Shown in pieces: positions 20,156 through 30,620 of a stretch of DNA of 64,000 nt. The notes beneath the pieces are model-generated. The model saw only the letters and a list, made by a program, of their open reading frames with translations. It was not told the DNA's origin and ran no database searches. Where the stretch lies: assembly GCA_016197365.1 (NCBI GenBank), contig JACPVS010000021.1:248001-312000 (forward strand), in the 5' to 3' direction. The number at the start of each line of letters is the position of its first letter. Within the stretch, counting starts at the first letter, position 1. Made by a program: the position numbers and the translations under genes. The DNA comes from Mycolicibacterium cosmeticum (GTDB taxonomy: Bacteria > Actinomycetota > Actinomycetes > Mycobacteriales > Mycobacteriaceae).

Positions 20156-21396
20156 GAAAAGAACTCCACCGCCCGCTTGACCCCCGCCACCAGACGGTCG
20201 ACTTCGTCGAGGGTGTTGTACACCCCGAACGACGCCCGCGCGGTCGCGGCAATGCCGAACCGGCGGTGCAGCGGCCACGCGCAGTGATGTCCGACCCGCA
20301 CGGCGACGCCCTCGTCGTCGAGCACCTGGCCCACGTCGTGGGCGTGCACCCCGTCGACGACGAAGCTGACCGGCGACCCGCGGTGCTCCACGGACAGCGG
20401 CCCCACGATGCGCACCCCGGGAACGGTGGCCAGACCGGCGAGGGTAGCCGCCACCAACTCGTTCTCGTGCGCCTGCACCGCGGGCATCCCGAGTGCGTTC
20501 AGATACCGTGCGGCGGCTGCCAATCCGACCACCTGGGAGGTCATCGGCGTACCGGCCTCGAACCGCTGCGGCGCCGGCGCGTAGGTGGTGGCCTCCATGG
20601 TGACGGTCTCGATCATGGACCCGCCGGTGAGGAACGGCGGCAGCGCGCCGAGCAGCGCCCGCCGGCCGTAGAGCACGCCGATACCCGTGGGCCCCAACAT
20701 CTTGTGCCCCGAGAAGGCCGCGAAGTCGACGTCGAGGGCGGGGAAATCCACCGGCTGATGCGGCACCGACTGGCAGGCGTCCAGCACCGTCAGCGCTCCG
20801 ACGGCCTTGGCCCGCGCGACCAACTCGGCCACCGGGGCCACTGCGCCGGTCACATTCGAATGATGGCTGAAGGCAACGAGTTTGACGCGCTCGTCCAGCT
20901 CCAGCGAGTCCAGGTCGATGCGCCCGTCATCGGTGACGCCATACCAGCGCAGGGTCGCCCCGGTGCGCCGGGCCAGCTCCTGCCACGGGATCAGGTTGGC
21001 ATGGTGCTCCAGTTCGGTGGTGACGATGACGTCCCCCGGACCGACGGCATTCTCGAACCGGCTGTCGCCCAGGGCGTAGGACACCAGATTCAGCGACTCG
21101 GTGGCGTTCTTGGTGAACACCAGCTCGTCGTCGGCGGCACCGACGAAGGACGCGATGTCGGCGCGACCCTGTTCGTAGGCGTCGGTCGACTCCTCCATCA
21201 GCTGGTGTGCACCGCGGTGCACCGCGCCGTTGGAGGTGGTCAAGAAGTCGCGTTCGGCGTCGAGCACCTGCAGTGGCTTCTGGGAGGTGGCACCGGAATC
21301 CAGATATGCCAACTGGTTTCCGCCGCGCATCACCCGACTCAGGATCGGGAAGTCAGACCTGATCCTGGTGATGTCCAGATCGACTGACGCCGTCAT
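20152..21396 (-). CDS. sufS: Cysteine desulfurase SufS
   Basis: PLP-dependent enzyme that releases sulfur from cysteine as a persulfide for Fe-S cluster assembly. 414 residues: PLP Lys232 in AAFSGHKMLGPTG, active-site Cys372 in RVGHHCAWPLHRRF, and substrate/PLP words NATESLNLV and HHSNVTGAVAP. The ATG at 21396 is placed seven bases after GGAG; a GTG at 21399 that overlaps the sufC stop (TAGTG) is an equally in-frame alternative adding one residue. Corresponds to Rv1464 (csd). Confidence 0.95.
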   Translation of the reverse strand: MTASVDLDITRIRSDFPILSRVMRGGNQLAYLDSGATSQKPLQVLDAERDFLTTSNGAVHRGAHQLMEESTDAYEQGRADIASFVGAADDELVFTKNATESLNLVSYALGDSRFENAVGPGDVIVTTELEHHANLIPWQELARRTGATLRWYGVTDDGRIDLDSLELDERVKLVAFSHHSNVTGAVAPVAELVARAKAVGALTVLDACQSVPHQPVDFPALDVDFAAFSGHKMLGPTGIGVLYGRRALLGALPPFLTGGSMIETVTMEATTYAPAPQRFEAGTPMTSQVVGLAAAARYLNALGMPAVQAHENELVAATLAGLATVPGVRIVGPLSVEHRGSPVSFVVDGVHAHDVGQVLDDEGVAVRVGHHCAWPLHRRFGIAATARASFGVYNTLDEVDRLVAGVKRAVEFFS

Positions 21397-21398
21397 CA

Positions 21399-22181
21399 CT
21401 AAGCTCCGGCGTGTGCCTGATCGGCGGCCTGGGTGAAGCGCTCGTAGCCGTTCTCTTCGAGCTCGTCGGCCAGCTCCGGACCACCGGAGGTGACGATCCG
21501 ACCGTCGAAGAACACGTGCACGAACTGCGGCTGGATGTAGCGCAGGATGCGGGTGTAGTGCGTGATCAGCAGGACGCCGCCGTCTTCGGTCTCTTTGTAG
21601 CGGTTCACGCCCTCGCTGACGATGCGCAGCGCGTCGACGTCGAGGCCGGAGTCCGTCTCGTCGAGGATGGCGATCTTCGGCTTGAGCAGACCGAGCTGCA
21701 GGATCTCGTGACGCTTCTTCTCACCGCCGGAGAAGCCTTCGTTGACGCTGCGCTCGCCGAACGCGGGGTCGATGTCGAGGTCGGTCATCGCGGACTTGAC
21801 CTCTTTGACCCAGTGCCGCAGCTTGGGCGCTTCGCCTCGAACAGCCGTGGCCGCGGTGCGCAGGAAGTTCGACATCGACACCCCGGGCACCTCGACCGGG
21901 TACTGCATGGCAAGGAACAGCCCGGCGCGGGCCCGCTCGTCGATGGACATCTCCAGCACGTCCTGGCCGTCCAGGGTGATCGACCCCGACGTGACGGTGT
22001 ACTTGGGGTGTCCGGCGATGGCGTAGGACAGCGTCGATTTGCCGGATCCGTTGGGGCCCATCACCGCGTGCGTCTCGCCCGAGCGCACGGTCAGGTTGAC
22101 ACCCTTGAGGATCGGGATGTCCGTGCCGTCTTCTTTGGAGACGACGCTGACGTGCAGATCCTTGATAACGAGTGTGGTCAT
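21399..22181 (-). CDS. sufC: Fe-S assembly ATPase SufC
   Basis: 260-residue soluble ABC ATPase of the SufBCD scaffold. Walker A GPNGSGKST, signature FSGGEKKRHEI, Walker B IAILDETDSGLD, and the SufC-specific HYTRILRYIQPQFVHVF region (written within limits). ATP hydrolysis by SufC remodels SufB-SufD during cluster assembly. It overlaps the sufD stop by four bases at 22178-22181. Confidence 0.97.
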   Translation of the reverse strand: MTTLVIKDLHVSVVSKEDGTDIPILKGVNLTVRSGETHAVMGPNGSGKSTLSYAIAGHPKYTVTSGSITLDGQDVLEMSIDERARAGLFLAMQYPVEVPGVSMSNFLRTAATAVRGEAPKLRHWVKEVKSAMTDLDIDPAFGERSVNEGFSGGEKKRHEILQLGLLKPKIAILDETDSGLDVDALRIVSEGVNRYKETEDGGVLLITHYTRILRYIQPQFVHVFFDGRIVTSGGPELADELEENGYERFTQAADQAHAGA

Positions 22182-23337
22182 GAGTGGATATGTCCTTCAG
22201 TCAGTTCAAGTTCGTGTTCGATGGCTGCGGTGAGGCGGTCGCGGACCGCGGGCACGGAGATCTTGCTGATGAGTTCCCCGAAGAAGCCGCGCACCACCAG
22301 TCGGCGGGCCTGGTCCTCGGGGATACCGCGGGCACGCAGGTAGAACAGCTGCTCGTCGTCGAAACGTCCGGTGGCACTGGCGTGTCCGGCGCCGACGATC
22401 TCGCCGGTCTCGATCTCCAGGTTGGGCACCGAGTCGGCGCGGGCGCCGTCGGTGAGCACCAGGTTGCGGTTGACCTCGTAGGTGTCGGTGCCGGTGGCCT
22501 CGGCACGGATCAGCACGTCGCCGATCCAGACGGTGTGGGTGTCGGGCTTGTCGGTGGACGTATCCCCCTGCAGCGCACCCTTGTACGTGACGTGCGAACG
22601 ACAGCTGGGCTGGGAGTGATCGACCAGCAGCCGGGATTCGAAGTGCTGACCGTCGTCGGCGAAGTACAGCCCGAGCAGTTCGGCGTCGCCCCCGGGAGCG
22701 CGGAACTGCACCCGCCCGGTCAGTCGCGCAACCTCGGCGCCGAGCGTCACGTTGAAGTGCCGGAACACCGCGTCCTTGCCCAGCGACGCGTGATGCATGG
22801 AGACGTGCACCGCGTCGTCGGCCCAGTCGGCGATGGAGACGACCTTGAGGTGGGCTGCGTCGCCGAGCACGAATTCGACGTTGTCGGCATAGGTTCCGCT
22901 GCCGCGATGGTCGATGACCACCACCGCCTCGGAAAGTTCCTCGACCCGGATCTGCAGATGCCCGTAGGCGGTCGAGCCCTCGCCGGGTCCGCTGACGGTG
23001 ATCTCGATCGGCTCGTCCACCACGGTGTTGCGCGCCACCGTGACGACGGTGGCCTGGGAGAACGACGAGAAGGCCTGCGCGGCAACGCGGTCAGCCGGCA
23101 CACCGGCCTGGCCGAGCCGCTCGTCGCCCCGCTGCGCCGTCTCGACGGTGACGCCGGCCCGCTCGGAGACCTCGATCAGCGCGCTGCCGGTGGCGGGTGC
23201 GGAGCCGTTGTGCAGGCCGCGCAGTCGCTTCAGCGGGGTGAAGCGCCAGATCTCGTCACGGCCCGCGGGCACCTCGAAGGCGTCGACGTCGAACGACGTG
23301 AACGCCTGGCCCTTGTTGGCGTCCAATGCGACCCCGG

Positions 23338-23341
<4 letters not shown>
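22178..23341 (-). CDS. sufD: Fe-S assembly scaffold subunit SufD
   Basis: 387 residues, beta-helix scaffold partner of SufB. C-terminal SufBD-family words are clear: GHASATGRFDDEQLFYLRAR, followed by GIPEDQARRLVVRGFF. The interface His of SufD is probably in the GHAS word. It overlaps sufB by four bases (23338-23341). Corresponds to Rv1462. Confidence 0.95.
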
Positions 23342-24761
<1,420 letters not shown>

Positions 24762-24765
<4 letters not shown>

Positions 24766-25547
24766 CGCGACACTCCTTGTGTGGTGGTGGATTCGGCGCG
24801 GGCTGCGGGCCGAACATGGGCGGGCTTGTCGGGCCCCAAGGGAACGTGGGTGGTACAGGCGCAGTCACCGTTGACGATGGTGGCCAGCCGTTGGACGTGC
24901 GTGCCGAGGATCTCGGCGAACGCCTGCCGTTCGGCCTCGCAGAGTTCGGGGAACTCCTCGGCGACATGGGAGACCGGGCAATGATGCTGGCATATCTGCA
25001 CACCCGACAGCGGCCCGGCCACCGGCGTGGTGGTGGTCCGGTAGCCGGCCTTGGTCAGTGCGGAGGCCACGCGGTCGGCCGTCTCAAGCACGTCATCGGT
25101 GGCGGGACCGTTCACGGCCTCGGCCAGGATGCCGTCGATGCGGCGACGGGCGAAGGTCTGCACCGCCTCGTCACCGCCGATCTCACGCAGCTGTCGCATG
25201 GCCGCGGCGGCCAGATCGTCATAGGCGTGATCGAGCTTGGCGCGTCCCCCGGCGGTGATCCGGTACCGCTTGGCGGGCCGGCCGCGACCGTTGTGCTGCC
25301 ACGCCTCGGCGGCGCTGGCCTGCGCGTCCCCCGCGTCGACCAGAGCGTCGAGGTGGCGGCGGATGCCTGCCGCGGAGATTCCCAGCCGTTCGCCGATGTC
25401 ACCGGCGGTGACGGGACCCTCCAGCAACAGTTGCACGATGGCCCGCCGCGTGTGACCTTCGGGCGTGTGACCTTCGGAAAGACCGCTGGACCCGGCGGGC
25501 ACCGACGGGGCCGCAGCCACGCCAGAGACCTCCGGGTTTAATTTCAC
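24762..25547 (-). CDS. sufR: Fe-S-sensing transcriptional regulator SufR
   Basis: 261 residues. A winged helix-turn-helix near residues 40-110 (TRRAIVQLLLEGPVTAGDIG, then RLGISAAGIRRHLDALV) precedes a C-terminal cysteine cluster (QICQHHCPVSHVAEEF, ELCEAE and NGDCACTTHV) expected to bind a [4Fe-4S] cluster. In mycobacteria SufR represses its own operon and responds to iron and oxidative or nitrosative stress. The start GTG at 25547 lies inside an inverted repeat (CACAA-N5-TTGTG), a likely self-operator. The open frame extends further but overlaps the mptB promoter. First gene of sufRBDCSUT. Confidence 0.92.
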
Positions 25548-25559
25548 AACACCATTGTG
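25545..25559. promoter_or_regulatory. Probable SufR operator
   Basis: CACAA-CACCA-TTGTG: perfect 5-bp arms with a 5-bp spacer. It covers the sufR start codon and the position expected for the -10 of a leaderless sufR transcript. The M. tuberculosis SufR site is reported as a similar ACACT-N5-TGTGA dyad (from memory), related in spacing and TGTG content. The divergent mptB -10 begins 67 bp away. Confidence 0.6.
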
Positions 25560-25625
25560 TCCGAATTCGACCTGCGGTTCCAGCAAGGGCACCCTAACTG
25601 TGCAGGAGCTCACTCGGCCACCGTC

Positions 25626-25631
25626 TACGCT
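25626..25631 (+). promoter_or_regulatory. -10 element of the mannosyltransferase operon
   Basis: TACGCT, six bases before the ATG at 25638: typical leaderless promoter layout. It fixes the start of the mannosyltransferase. Confidence 0.6.
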
Positions 25632-25637
25632 GCTCTG

Positions 25638-27257
25638 ATGACCGTGCTCGGGTCCTTCAGCTCGGCGGTCGCCCGATGGCATGCCGACGAGAGGACCGTC
25701 GGCTCCCCGCTCAACGACGCCGAGGTCGCCTCGCTGCGCCGTACCAGGGTATTCGGCGCGACCGGCACCGTACTCATGGCCATCGGCGCGCTCGGCGCAG
25801 GCGCCCGGCCCGTCGTGCAGGATCCGACCTTCGGGGTGCGGCTGCTCAACCTCCCGTCCCGCATCCAGACGGTGTCACTCACCATGACGACCACCGGCGC
25901 GGTGGTGATGGCGGTGGCCTGGCTGATGCTGGGCCGCTTCGCCCTGGGCCCGCGGCGGATGTCGCGCAGCCAGCTGGACCGCACCCTGCTGTTGTGGGCG
26001 CTGCCGCTGCTCATCGCTCCCCCGATGTACAGCCGCGATGTCTACTCCTATCTGGCACAGAGCCAGATCGCCCGGATCGGGCTGGATCCGTACAAGGTCG
26101 GTCCCGCCCCGGGCCTCGGCCTGGACCACGTCTTCACCCTGTCGGTGCCCACCATCTGGCGGGAGACGCCCGCTCCGTACGGTCCGTTGTTCCTGTGGAT
26201 CGGTCGTGGCATCTCGACGGTGACCGGTGAGAACATCGTCGCCGCGGTGCTGTGCCACCGGCTCGTGGTGCTCGTCGGCGTCGGCCTCATCGTCTGGGCC
26301 ACCCCCCGGCTGGCTCGGCGCTGCGGAGTCGCCGAGGTGAGCGCGCTGTGGCTGGGACCGTGCAATCCGCTGCTGTTCATGCACCTGGTCGCGGGCATCC
26401 ACAACGAGGCGCCGATGCTCGGCCTCATGCTGGCCGGCACCGAGTTCGCGCTGCGCGGTATCGACGGGGTTCGCGCCGGCAACTGGCGTCTGGAGCCCAG
26501 ACCGTGTGGCCTGCTGGTCTTCGGCACCGTGCTGATCGCGCTGTCATCCCAGGTGAAGCTCCCGTCGCTGTTGGCCATCGGCTTCGTCGCGATGGCCCTG
26601 GCGTGGCGCTGGGGCGGCACCATCAAGGCCTTCCTGGTGGCCGGCTTCTCCCTCGGCGCGATCTCCCTGGTCGTCATGGCGGTGATCGGCTGGGCCAGCG
26701 GCCTGGGCTTCGGCTGGCTGTCCACCCTCGGTACCGCGAATGTCGTGCGGTCGTGGCTGTCGCCGCCGACGCTGATCGCCCTGGGCACCGGTCAGGTGGG
26801 CATCCTGCTCGGGCTCGGTGATCACACCACCGCGGTGCTCGGTCTGACCCGTGGCATCGGCGTCGTCATCATCGCGATCCTGGTGACCTGGCTGTTGTTG
26901 GCCGTATTCCGGGGCCGGCTGAATCCCGTGGGCGGGCTCGGCGTGGCGTTGGGCGCCACCGTGTTGCTGTTCCCGGTGGTACAGCCCTGGTACCTGTTGT
27001 GGGCGATCATCCCGCTGGCCACCTGGGCGACCCGGCCGGGATTCCGCGGCACCACGATCGCGCTGACGCTGGTGGTCGGCATCTTGGGCCCCACCGCCAA
27101 CGGCGATCGGTTCGCCCTGTTCCAGATCGTCGACGCGGTCCTGGCCAGTGCCGTCATCATGCTGGTGCTCTTCGTTCTGACCTGGCGGCGCCTGCCGTGG
27201 CGGGCGCTGCCCGCCGAAGGTGTTGTCAGGCCCGCCGCTTACGCTGAATCCCCGTGA
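25638..27257 (+). CDS. mptB: Alpha-(1->6)-mannopyranosyltransferase MptB-like
   Basis: Polytopic GT-C glycosyltransferase that uses polyprenyl-phosphomannose to build the mannan core of lipomannan/lipoarabinomannan. 539 residues with about 12 membrane helices. The first extracytoplasmic loop contains SRDVYSYLAQSQIARIG, where the acidic residue after Arg is the GT-C catalytic motif, followed by NPLLFMHLVAGIHNEAPM. The N-terminal words TGTVLMAIGALGAGARPVVQ and NLPSRIQTVSLTMTTTGAV match Rv1459c (MptB). The ATG at 25638 is six bases after a -10, so the longer frame from 25557 is not used. Its GTGA stop overlaps the ABC ATPase gene. Confidence 0.9.
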   Translation: MTVLGSFSSAVARWHADERTVGSPLNDAEVASLRRTRVFGATGTVLMAIGALGAGARPVVQDPTFGVRLLNLPSRIQTVSLTMTTTGAVVMAVAWLMLGRFALGPRRMSRSQLDRTLLLWALPLLIAPPMYSRDVYSYLAQSQIARIGLDPYKVGPAPGLGLDHVFTLSVPTIWRETPAPYGPLFLWIGRGISTVTGENIVAAVLCHRLVVLVGVGLIVWATPRLARRCGVAEVSALWLGPCNPLLFMHLVAGIHNEAPMLGLMLAGTEFALRGIDGVRAGNWRLEPRPCGLLVFGTVLIALSSQVKLPSLLAIGFVAMALAWRWGGTIKAFLVAGFSLGAISLVVMAVIGWASGLGFGWLSTLGTANVVRSWLSPPTLIALGTGQVGILLGLGDHTTAVLGLTRGIGVVIIAILVTWLLLAVFRGRLNPVGGLGVALGATVLLFPVVQPWYLLWAIIPLATWATRPGFRGTTIALTLVVGILGPTANGDRFALFQIVDAVLASAVIMLVLFVLTWRRLPWRALPAEGVVRPAAYAESP

Positions 27258-28186
27258 CCACCGCCTCGTCCCCACCCGTGCGCCTGCGCGGGGTGACCAA
27301 ACGGTATGGGTCGACGACCGCGGTCTCCGGGCTCGACCTCGATGTTCAGCAGTCCGAGGTGCTGGCGCTGCTGGGTCCCAACGGCGCGGGCAAGACCACG
27401 ACGGTCGAGATGTGCGAAGGGTTCCTGCGGCCCGACGAGGGCAGCATCGAGATCCTCGGGCTGGACCCCGCCGCCGAGAACAGCCGGGTGCGCGAGCGCA
27501 TCGGGGTGATGCTGCAGGGCGGTGGCGGTTATCCGGCCGCCCGGGCCGACGAGATGCTCAACCTCGTCGCCTCCTACGCCGCCAATCCATTGGACCCGCA
27601 GTGGCTGATGGACACCCTCGGCCTCACCGAAGCCGCCCGCACCACCTATCGCCGACTGTCCGGCGGTCAGCAGCAGCGCTTGGCGCTGGCCTGCGCCGTC
27701 GTCGGCCGACCCGAACTGGTGTTCCTCGACGAACCGACCGCCGGCATGGACGCACACGCCCGCATCGTGGTCTGGGAGCTCATCGACGCCCTGCGCCGCG
27801 ACGGGGTGACCGTCGTCCTGACCACACATCATCTGTCCGAGGCCGAGGAACTGGCCGACCGGCTGGTGATCATCGATCACGGCAAGACGGTCGCGGCCGG
27901 CACCCCCGCCGAACTGACGCGCAACGGCGCCGAGAATCAGCTGCGCTTCAGCGCGCCGCCGAAACTGGACCTGACGCTGTTGGTGGCCGCGCTGCCCGAG
28001 ACGTACCGCAGTTCGGAAGCCGCCCCGGGCGAGTACCTGGTGGAAGGGCACATCGATCCGCAGGTGCTGGCGACCGTCACCGCCTGGTGCGCCCGCGTCA
28101 ACGTGCTGGCCACCGACATGCGCGTCGAGCAACGCAGCCTTGAGGACGTGTTCCTCGACCTGACCGGGCGGGAGCTGAGGTCGTGA
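27254..28186 (+). CDS. ABC transporter ATP-binding protein (Rv1458c-like)
   Basis: 310 residues: Walker A GPNGAGKTT, Q-loop, signature LSGGQQQRLAL, Walker B LVFLDEPTAGMD and H-loop TTHHLSEAEELADR, then a C-terminal regulatory part (to EDVFLDLTGREL) typical of drug/lipid exporters of the CcmA/DrrA class. It partners the next gene, which it overlaps by four bases. Conserved position between mptB and ctaA as in M. tuberculosis. Substrate unknown; heme-related or envelope lipid export are both guesses from context. Confidence 0.92.
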   Translation: MTTASSPPVRLRGVTKRYGSTTAVSGLDLDVQQSEVLALLGPNGAGKTTTVEMCEGFLRPDEGSIEILGLDPAAENSRVRERIGVMLQGGGGYPAARADEMLNLVASYAANPLDPQWLMDTLGLTEAARTTYRRLSGGQQQRLALACAVVGRPELVFLDEPTAGMDAHARIVVWELIDALRRDGVTVVLTTHHLSEAEELADRLVIIDHGKTVAAGTPAELTRNGAENQLRFSAPPKLDLTLLVAALPETYRSSEAAPGEYLVEGHIDPQVLATVTAWCARVNVLATDMRVEQRSLEDVFLDLTGRELRS

Positions 28187-28959
28187 CCGAAAATCGTTTC
28201 ACCCCGGGCACATTCGCGCCGGACCCAAGCCCTGCCGGCGTGCGCCAGATGCTGTCGGCCCAGTACGGGCTCGAGCTCAAGCTGCTGCTGCGCAACGGTG
28301 AACAGCTGCTGCTGACCATGTTCATCCCCATCACACTGCTGATCGGGCTGACCCTCATGCCACTGGGCTCGTTCGGGCCCGACCGGGCGGGCACCTTCAC
28401 GCCCGCCATCATGGCGTTGGCCGTCATCTCGACCGCATTCACCGGCCAGGCCATCGCGGTGGCGTTCGACCGCCGCTATGGCGCGCTGAAACGCCTTGGG
28501 GCGACCGCCCTTCCGGTGTGGGGCATCATCGCGGGCAAATCGCTGGCCGTCGTGACCGTGGTGTTCCTGCAGTCGATCCTGTTGGGTGCCATCGGCATTG
28601 CGCTGGGCTGGCGTCCCGCGGTGCTGGGCCTGCTGCTCGGCGCCGTCGTCATCGCGCTGGGCACCGCGTCGTTCGCCGCGCTGGGCCTCCTGCTGGGCGG
28701 CACCCTCAAGGCCGAGATCGTGTTGGCGGTGGGCAACCTGATGTGGTTCGTGTTCGCCGGGCTGGGCGCCCTGACCTTGGAAGGCGGACTGGTCCCCCAC
28801 ACCGTGGCGTGGATCGCCCGCCTCACCCCGTCGGGCGCGCTGACCGAGTCGCTGACCCAGGCCATGACGCTGTCGGTCGACTGGTTCGGCGTGATCGTGC
28901 TGGCCGTCTGGGGCGCCGTGGCCGCGCTGTGCGCGCTGCGCTGGTTCCGCTTCACCTGA
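28183..28959 (+). CDS. ABC transporter permease (Rv1457c-like)
   Basis: 258 residues, ABC-2 type permease with six membrane segments, starting after a short cytosolic N-terminus (TIFIPIT-like segment LLTMFIPITLLIGLTL). It pairs with the ATPase encoded just upstream (overlap 28183-28186). Similar pairs export small hydrophobic compounds. It is followed by the DUF429 gene after seven bases. Confidence 0.9.
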   Translation: MTENRFTPGTFAPDPSPAGVRQMLSAQYGLELKLLLRNGEQLLLTMFIPITLLIGLTLMPLGSFGPDRAGTFTPAIMALAVISTAFTGQAIAVAFDRRYGALKRLGATALPVWGIIAGKSLAVVTVVFLQSILLGAIGIALGWRPAVLGLLLGAVVIALGTASFAALGLLLGGTLKAEIVLAVGNLMWFVFAGLGALTLEGGLVPHTVAWIARLTPSGALTESLTQAMTLSVDWFGVIVLAVWGAVAALCALRWFRFT

Positions 28960-28966
28960 GCGTGCC

Positions 28967-29644
28967 GTGACCCGAGTCGCCGGTATCGACGCCTGCCGCG
29001 GCGGCTGGGTCGCCGTGGTGCTGAACGACGGCGCCTACGCGGGAGCCCACGTCGCCGAACGGCTGGCCGACGTGGTCCGCGACATCGGCGACGCCGCGGC
29101 GATCGGGGTGGACATCCCGCTGGGACTGATGGACTCCGGGACTCGCGGCACCGATGTGGCCGCCCGCGCCCTGCTCGGCAGGCGGCGCTCCACCATCTTC
29201 GAGATCGCTCCCCGAGCGTGCTGGGATGCGCCCGACCACGCCGCGGCCAGCGCGCTGAGTCGGCGGCTGATGGGCAAGGGCATGAGCATCCAGTCCTGGG
29301 GGCTGAAAGCCAAGCTGCTCGACGCCAACGCCCTCTACGACGAGGGTGGCGCGCCGCTCTGGGAGGTACACCCGGAGCTGTCGTTCCGGCAGATGGGCCT
29401 CGTCTTCGAGGACGGGACGAAGAAGTCGTGGCGCGGCCAGCGGGCCCGGCTGCGGATACTCGCCGCCAACGGCATCGACGTGCCGGAAGACCTCGGGGCC
29501 GCCGCCCGGGTGCCGGCCCACGATGTGTTGGATGCCGCGGCGGTGTCGTGGAGCGCGGCCCGGATCGCCGTGGGCCGGGCCTACTGCGTGCCCGATCCGC
29601 CCCAACGCGACGAGCGTGGCCGGCGGATCGCGATCTGGTGCTGA
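28967..29644 (+). CDS. DUF429 family protein
   Basis: 225 residues. The N-terminus VAGIDACRGGWVAVVL is the DUF429 signature (an RNase H-like fold with a first acidic residue), with later acidic words VDIPLGL and EVHPELSFR that could complete a metal site. Called a predicted RNase-H-like nuclease; no activity is proven. The start GTG at 28967 follows the permease stop by seven bases, and the ctaA gene has its own promoter after it. This gene is not part of the M. tuberculosis interval as I recall it. Confidence 0.8.
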   Translation: MTRVAGIDACRGGWVAVVLNDGAYAGAHVAERLADVVRDIGDAAAIGVDIPLGLMDSGTRGTDVAARALLGRRRSTIFEIAPRACWDAPDHAAASALSRRLMGKGMSIQSWGLKAKLLDANALYDEGGAPLWEVHPELSFRQMGLVFEDGTKKSWRGQRARLRILAANGIDVPEDLGAAARVPAHDVLDAAAVSWSAARIAVGRAYCVPDPPQRDERGRRIAIWC

Positions 29645-29678
29645 CCAGCCCTACTACGGCTTGTAGTTAACACTGCTC

Positions 29679-29684
29679 TACGAT
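29679..29684 (+). promoter_or_regulatory. -10 element of ctaA
   Basis: TACGAT, six bases before the GTG at 29691: leaderless promoter. Shows that ctaA can be transcribed apart from the upstream ABC genes. Confidence 0.6.
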
Positions 29685-29690
29685 CAGGCC

Positions 29691-30620
29691 GTGCTCGACA
29701 AGCTGCCCGTGCCCAGCCTGCGGGTCCAACGCATCATCGCTTTTCTGGTGATCGTGACCCAAGGCGGTATCTCGGTGACCGGCGCCGTCGTCCGGGTGAC
29801 TGCGTCGGGGCTCGGCTGCCCCACCTGGCCGCAGTGCTTCCCCGGCAGTTTCGTGCCGGTGCCGCACGCCGAGGTCCCGATCGTGCACCAGGCCGTCGAA
29901 TTCACCAACCGGATGTTCACCTTCGGCGTGGTCGCCACCGCAGCACTGGTCGTACTGGCGGTGATCAGGGCCCGGCGCAGGCGCGAGGTGCTGGTGTACG
30001 CGTGGCTGATGCCGGCTTCCACCGTTGCGCAGGCCGTGATGGGGGGCATCACGGTGCTGACCGGACTGCTCTGGTGGACGGTGGCCATCCACCTGCTGGC
30101 GTCGATGATCATGGTGTGGCTGGCGGTGTTGCTGTACGTCAAGATCGGCGAGCCCGACACCGGCGTGGTCACCGAACGAGTGGTGAAACCGTTGCGCCAG
30201 TTGACGTCTCTGTCCGCCATCATCCTGTCGCTGATCCTGGTGACCGGCACGCTGGTGACCGGCGCCGGACCGCACGCCGGCGACAAGAGCCTGGACCGGG
30301 TGGTGCCCCGTCTCGAGGTCGAGATCACCACGCTGGTGCATGTGCACTCGTCGTTGCTGGTGACCTATCTGGCGCTGCTGATCGGACTGGGCTTCGGCCT
30401 ACTCGCCGTGCAGGCGCCCCGCGCGGTGCGGCTGCGCTGGCTCGTGCTGGTGGTGCTGGTGGCCGTCCAGGGAATGATCGGCGCCGTGCAGTTCTACAAC
30501 GGCGTGCCCGCCGCACTGGTCGCCGTGCACGTGGCGTTCGCGGCGGCGTGCACCGCGGCCACCGCGGCGCTATGGGCGTCGATGCGAGAGCGGGCCGAGC
30601 CCCAGTCGCTCCAGCGCTGA
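29691..30620 (+). CDS. ctaA: Heme A synthase CtaA (COX15 family)
   Basis: Oxidises heme O to heme A for the aa3 cytochrome oxidase. 309 residues, eight membrane helices. Heme-ligand histidines appear in IVHQAVEFTNRMFTF, VAIHLLASM, VHVHSSLLVTYL and AVHVAFAA; the cysteine pair in GLGCPTWPQC is the Cys pair of the Bacillus-type CtaA. Its partner heme O synthase (ctaB) is 3 kb downstream on the other strand, as in M. tuberculosis. The 3' end overlaps the convergent ATP-grasp gene by 51 bp. Confidence 0.93.
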   Translation: MLDKLPVPSLRVQRIIAFLVIVTQGGISVTGAVVRVTASGLGCPTWPQCFPGSFVPVPHAEVPIVHQAVEFTNRMFTFGVVATAALVVLAVIRARRRREVLVYAWLMPASTVAQAVMGGITVLTGLLWWTVAIHLLASMIMVWLAVLLYVKIGEPDTGVVTERVVKPLRQLTSLSAIILSLILVTGTLVTGAGPHAGDKSLDRVVPRLEVEITTLVHVHSSLLVTYLALLIGLGFGLLAVQAPRAVRLRWLVLVVLVAVQGMIGAVQFYNGVPAALVAVHVAFAAACTAATAALWASMRERAEPQSLQR

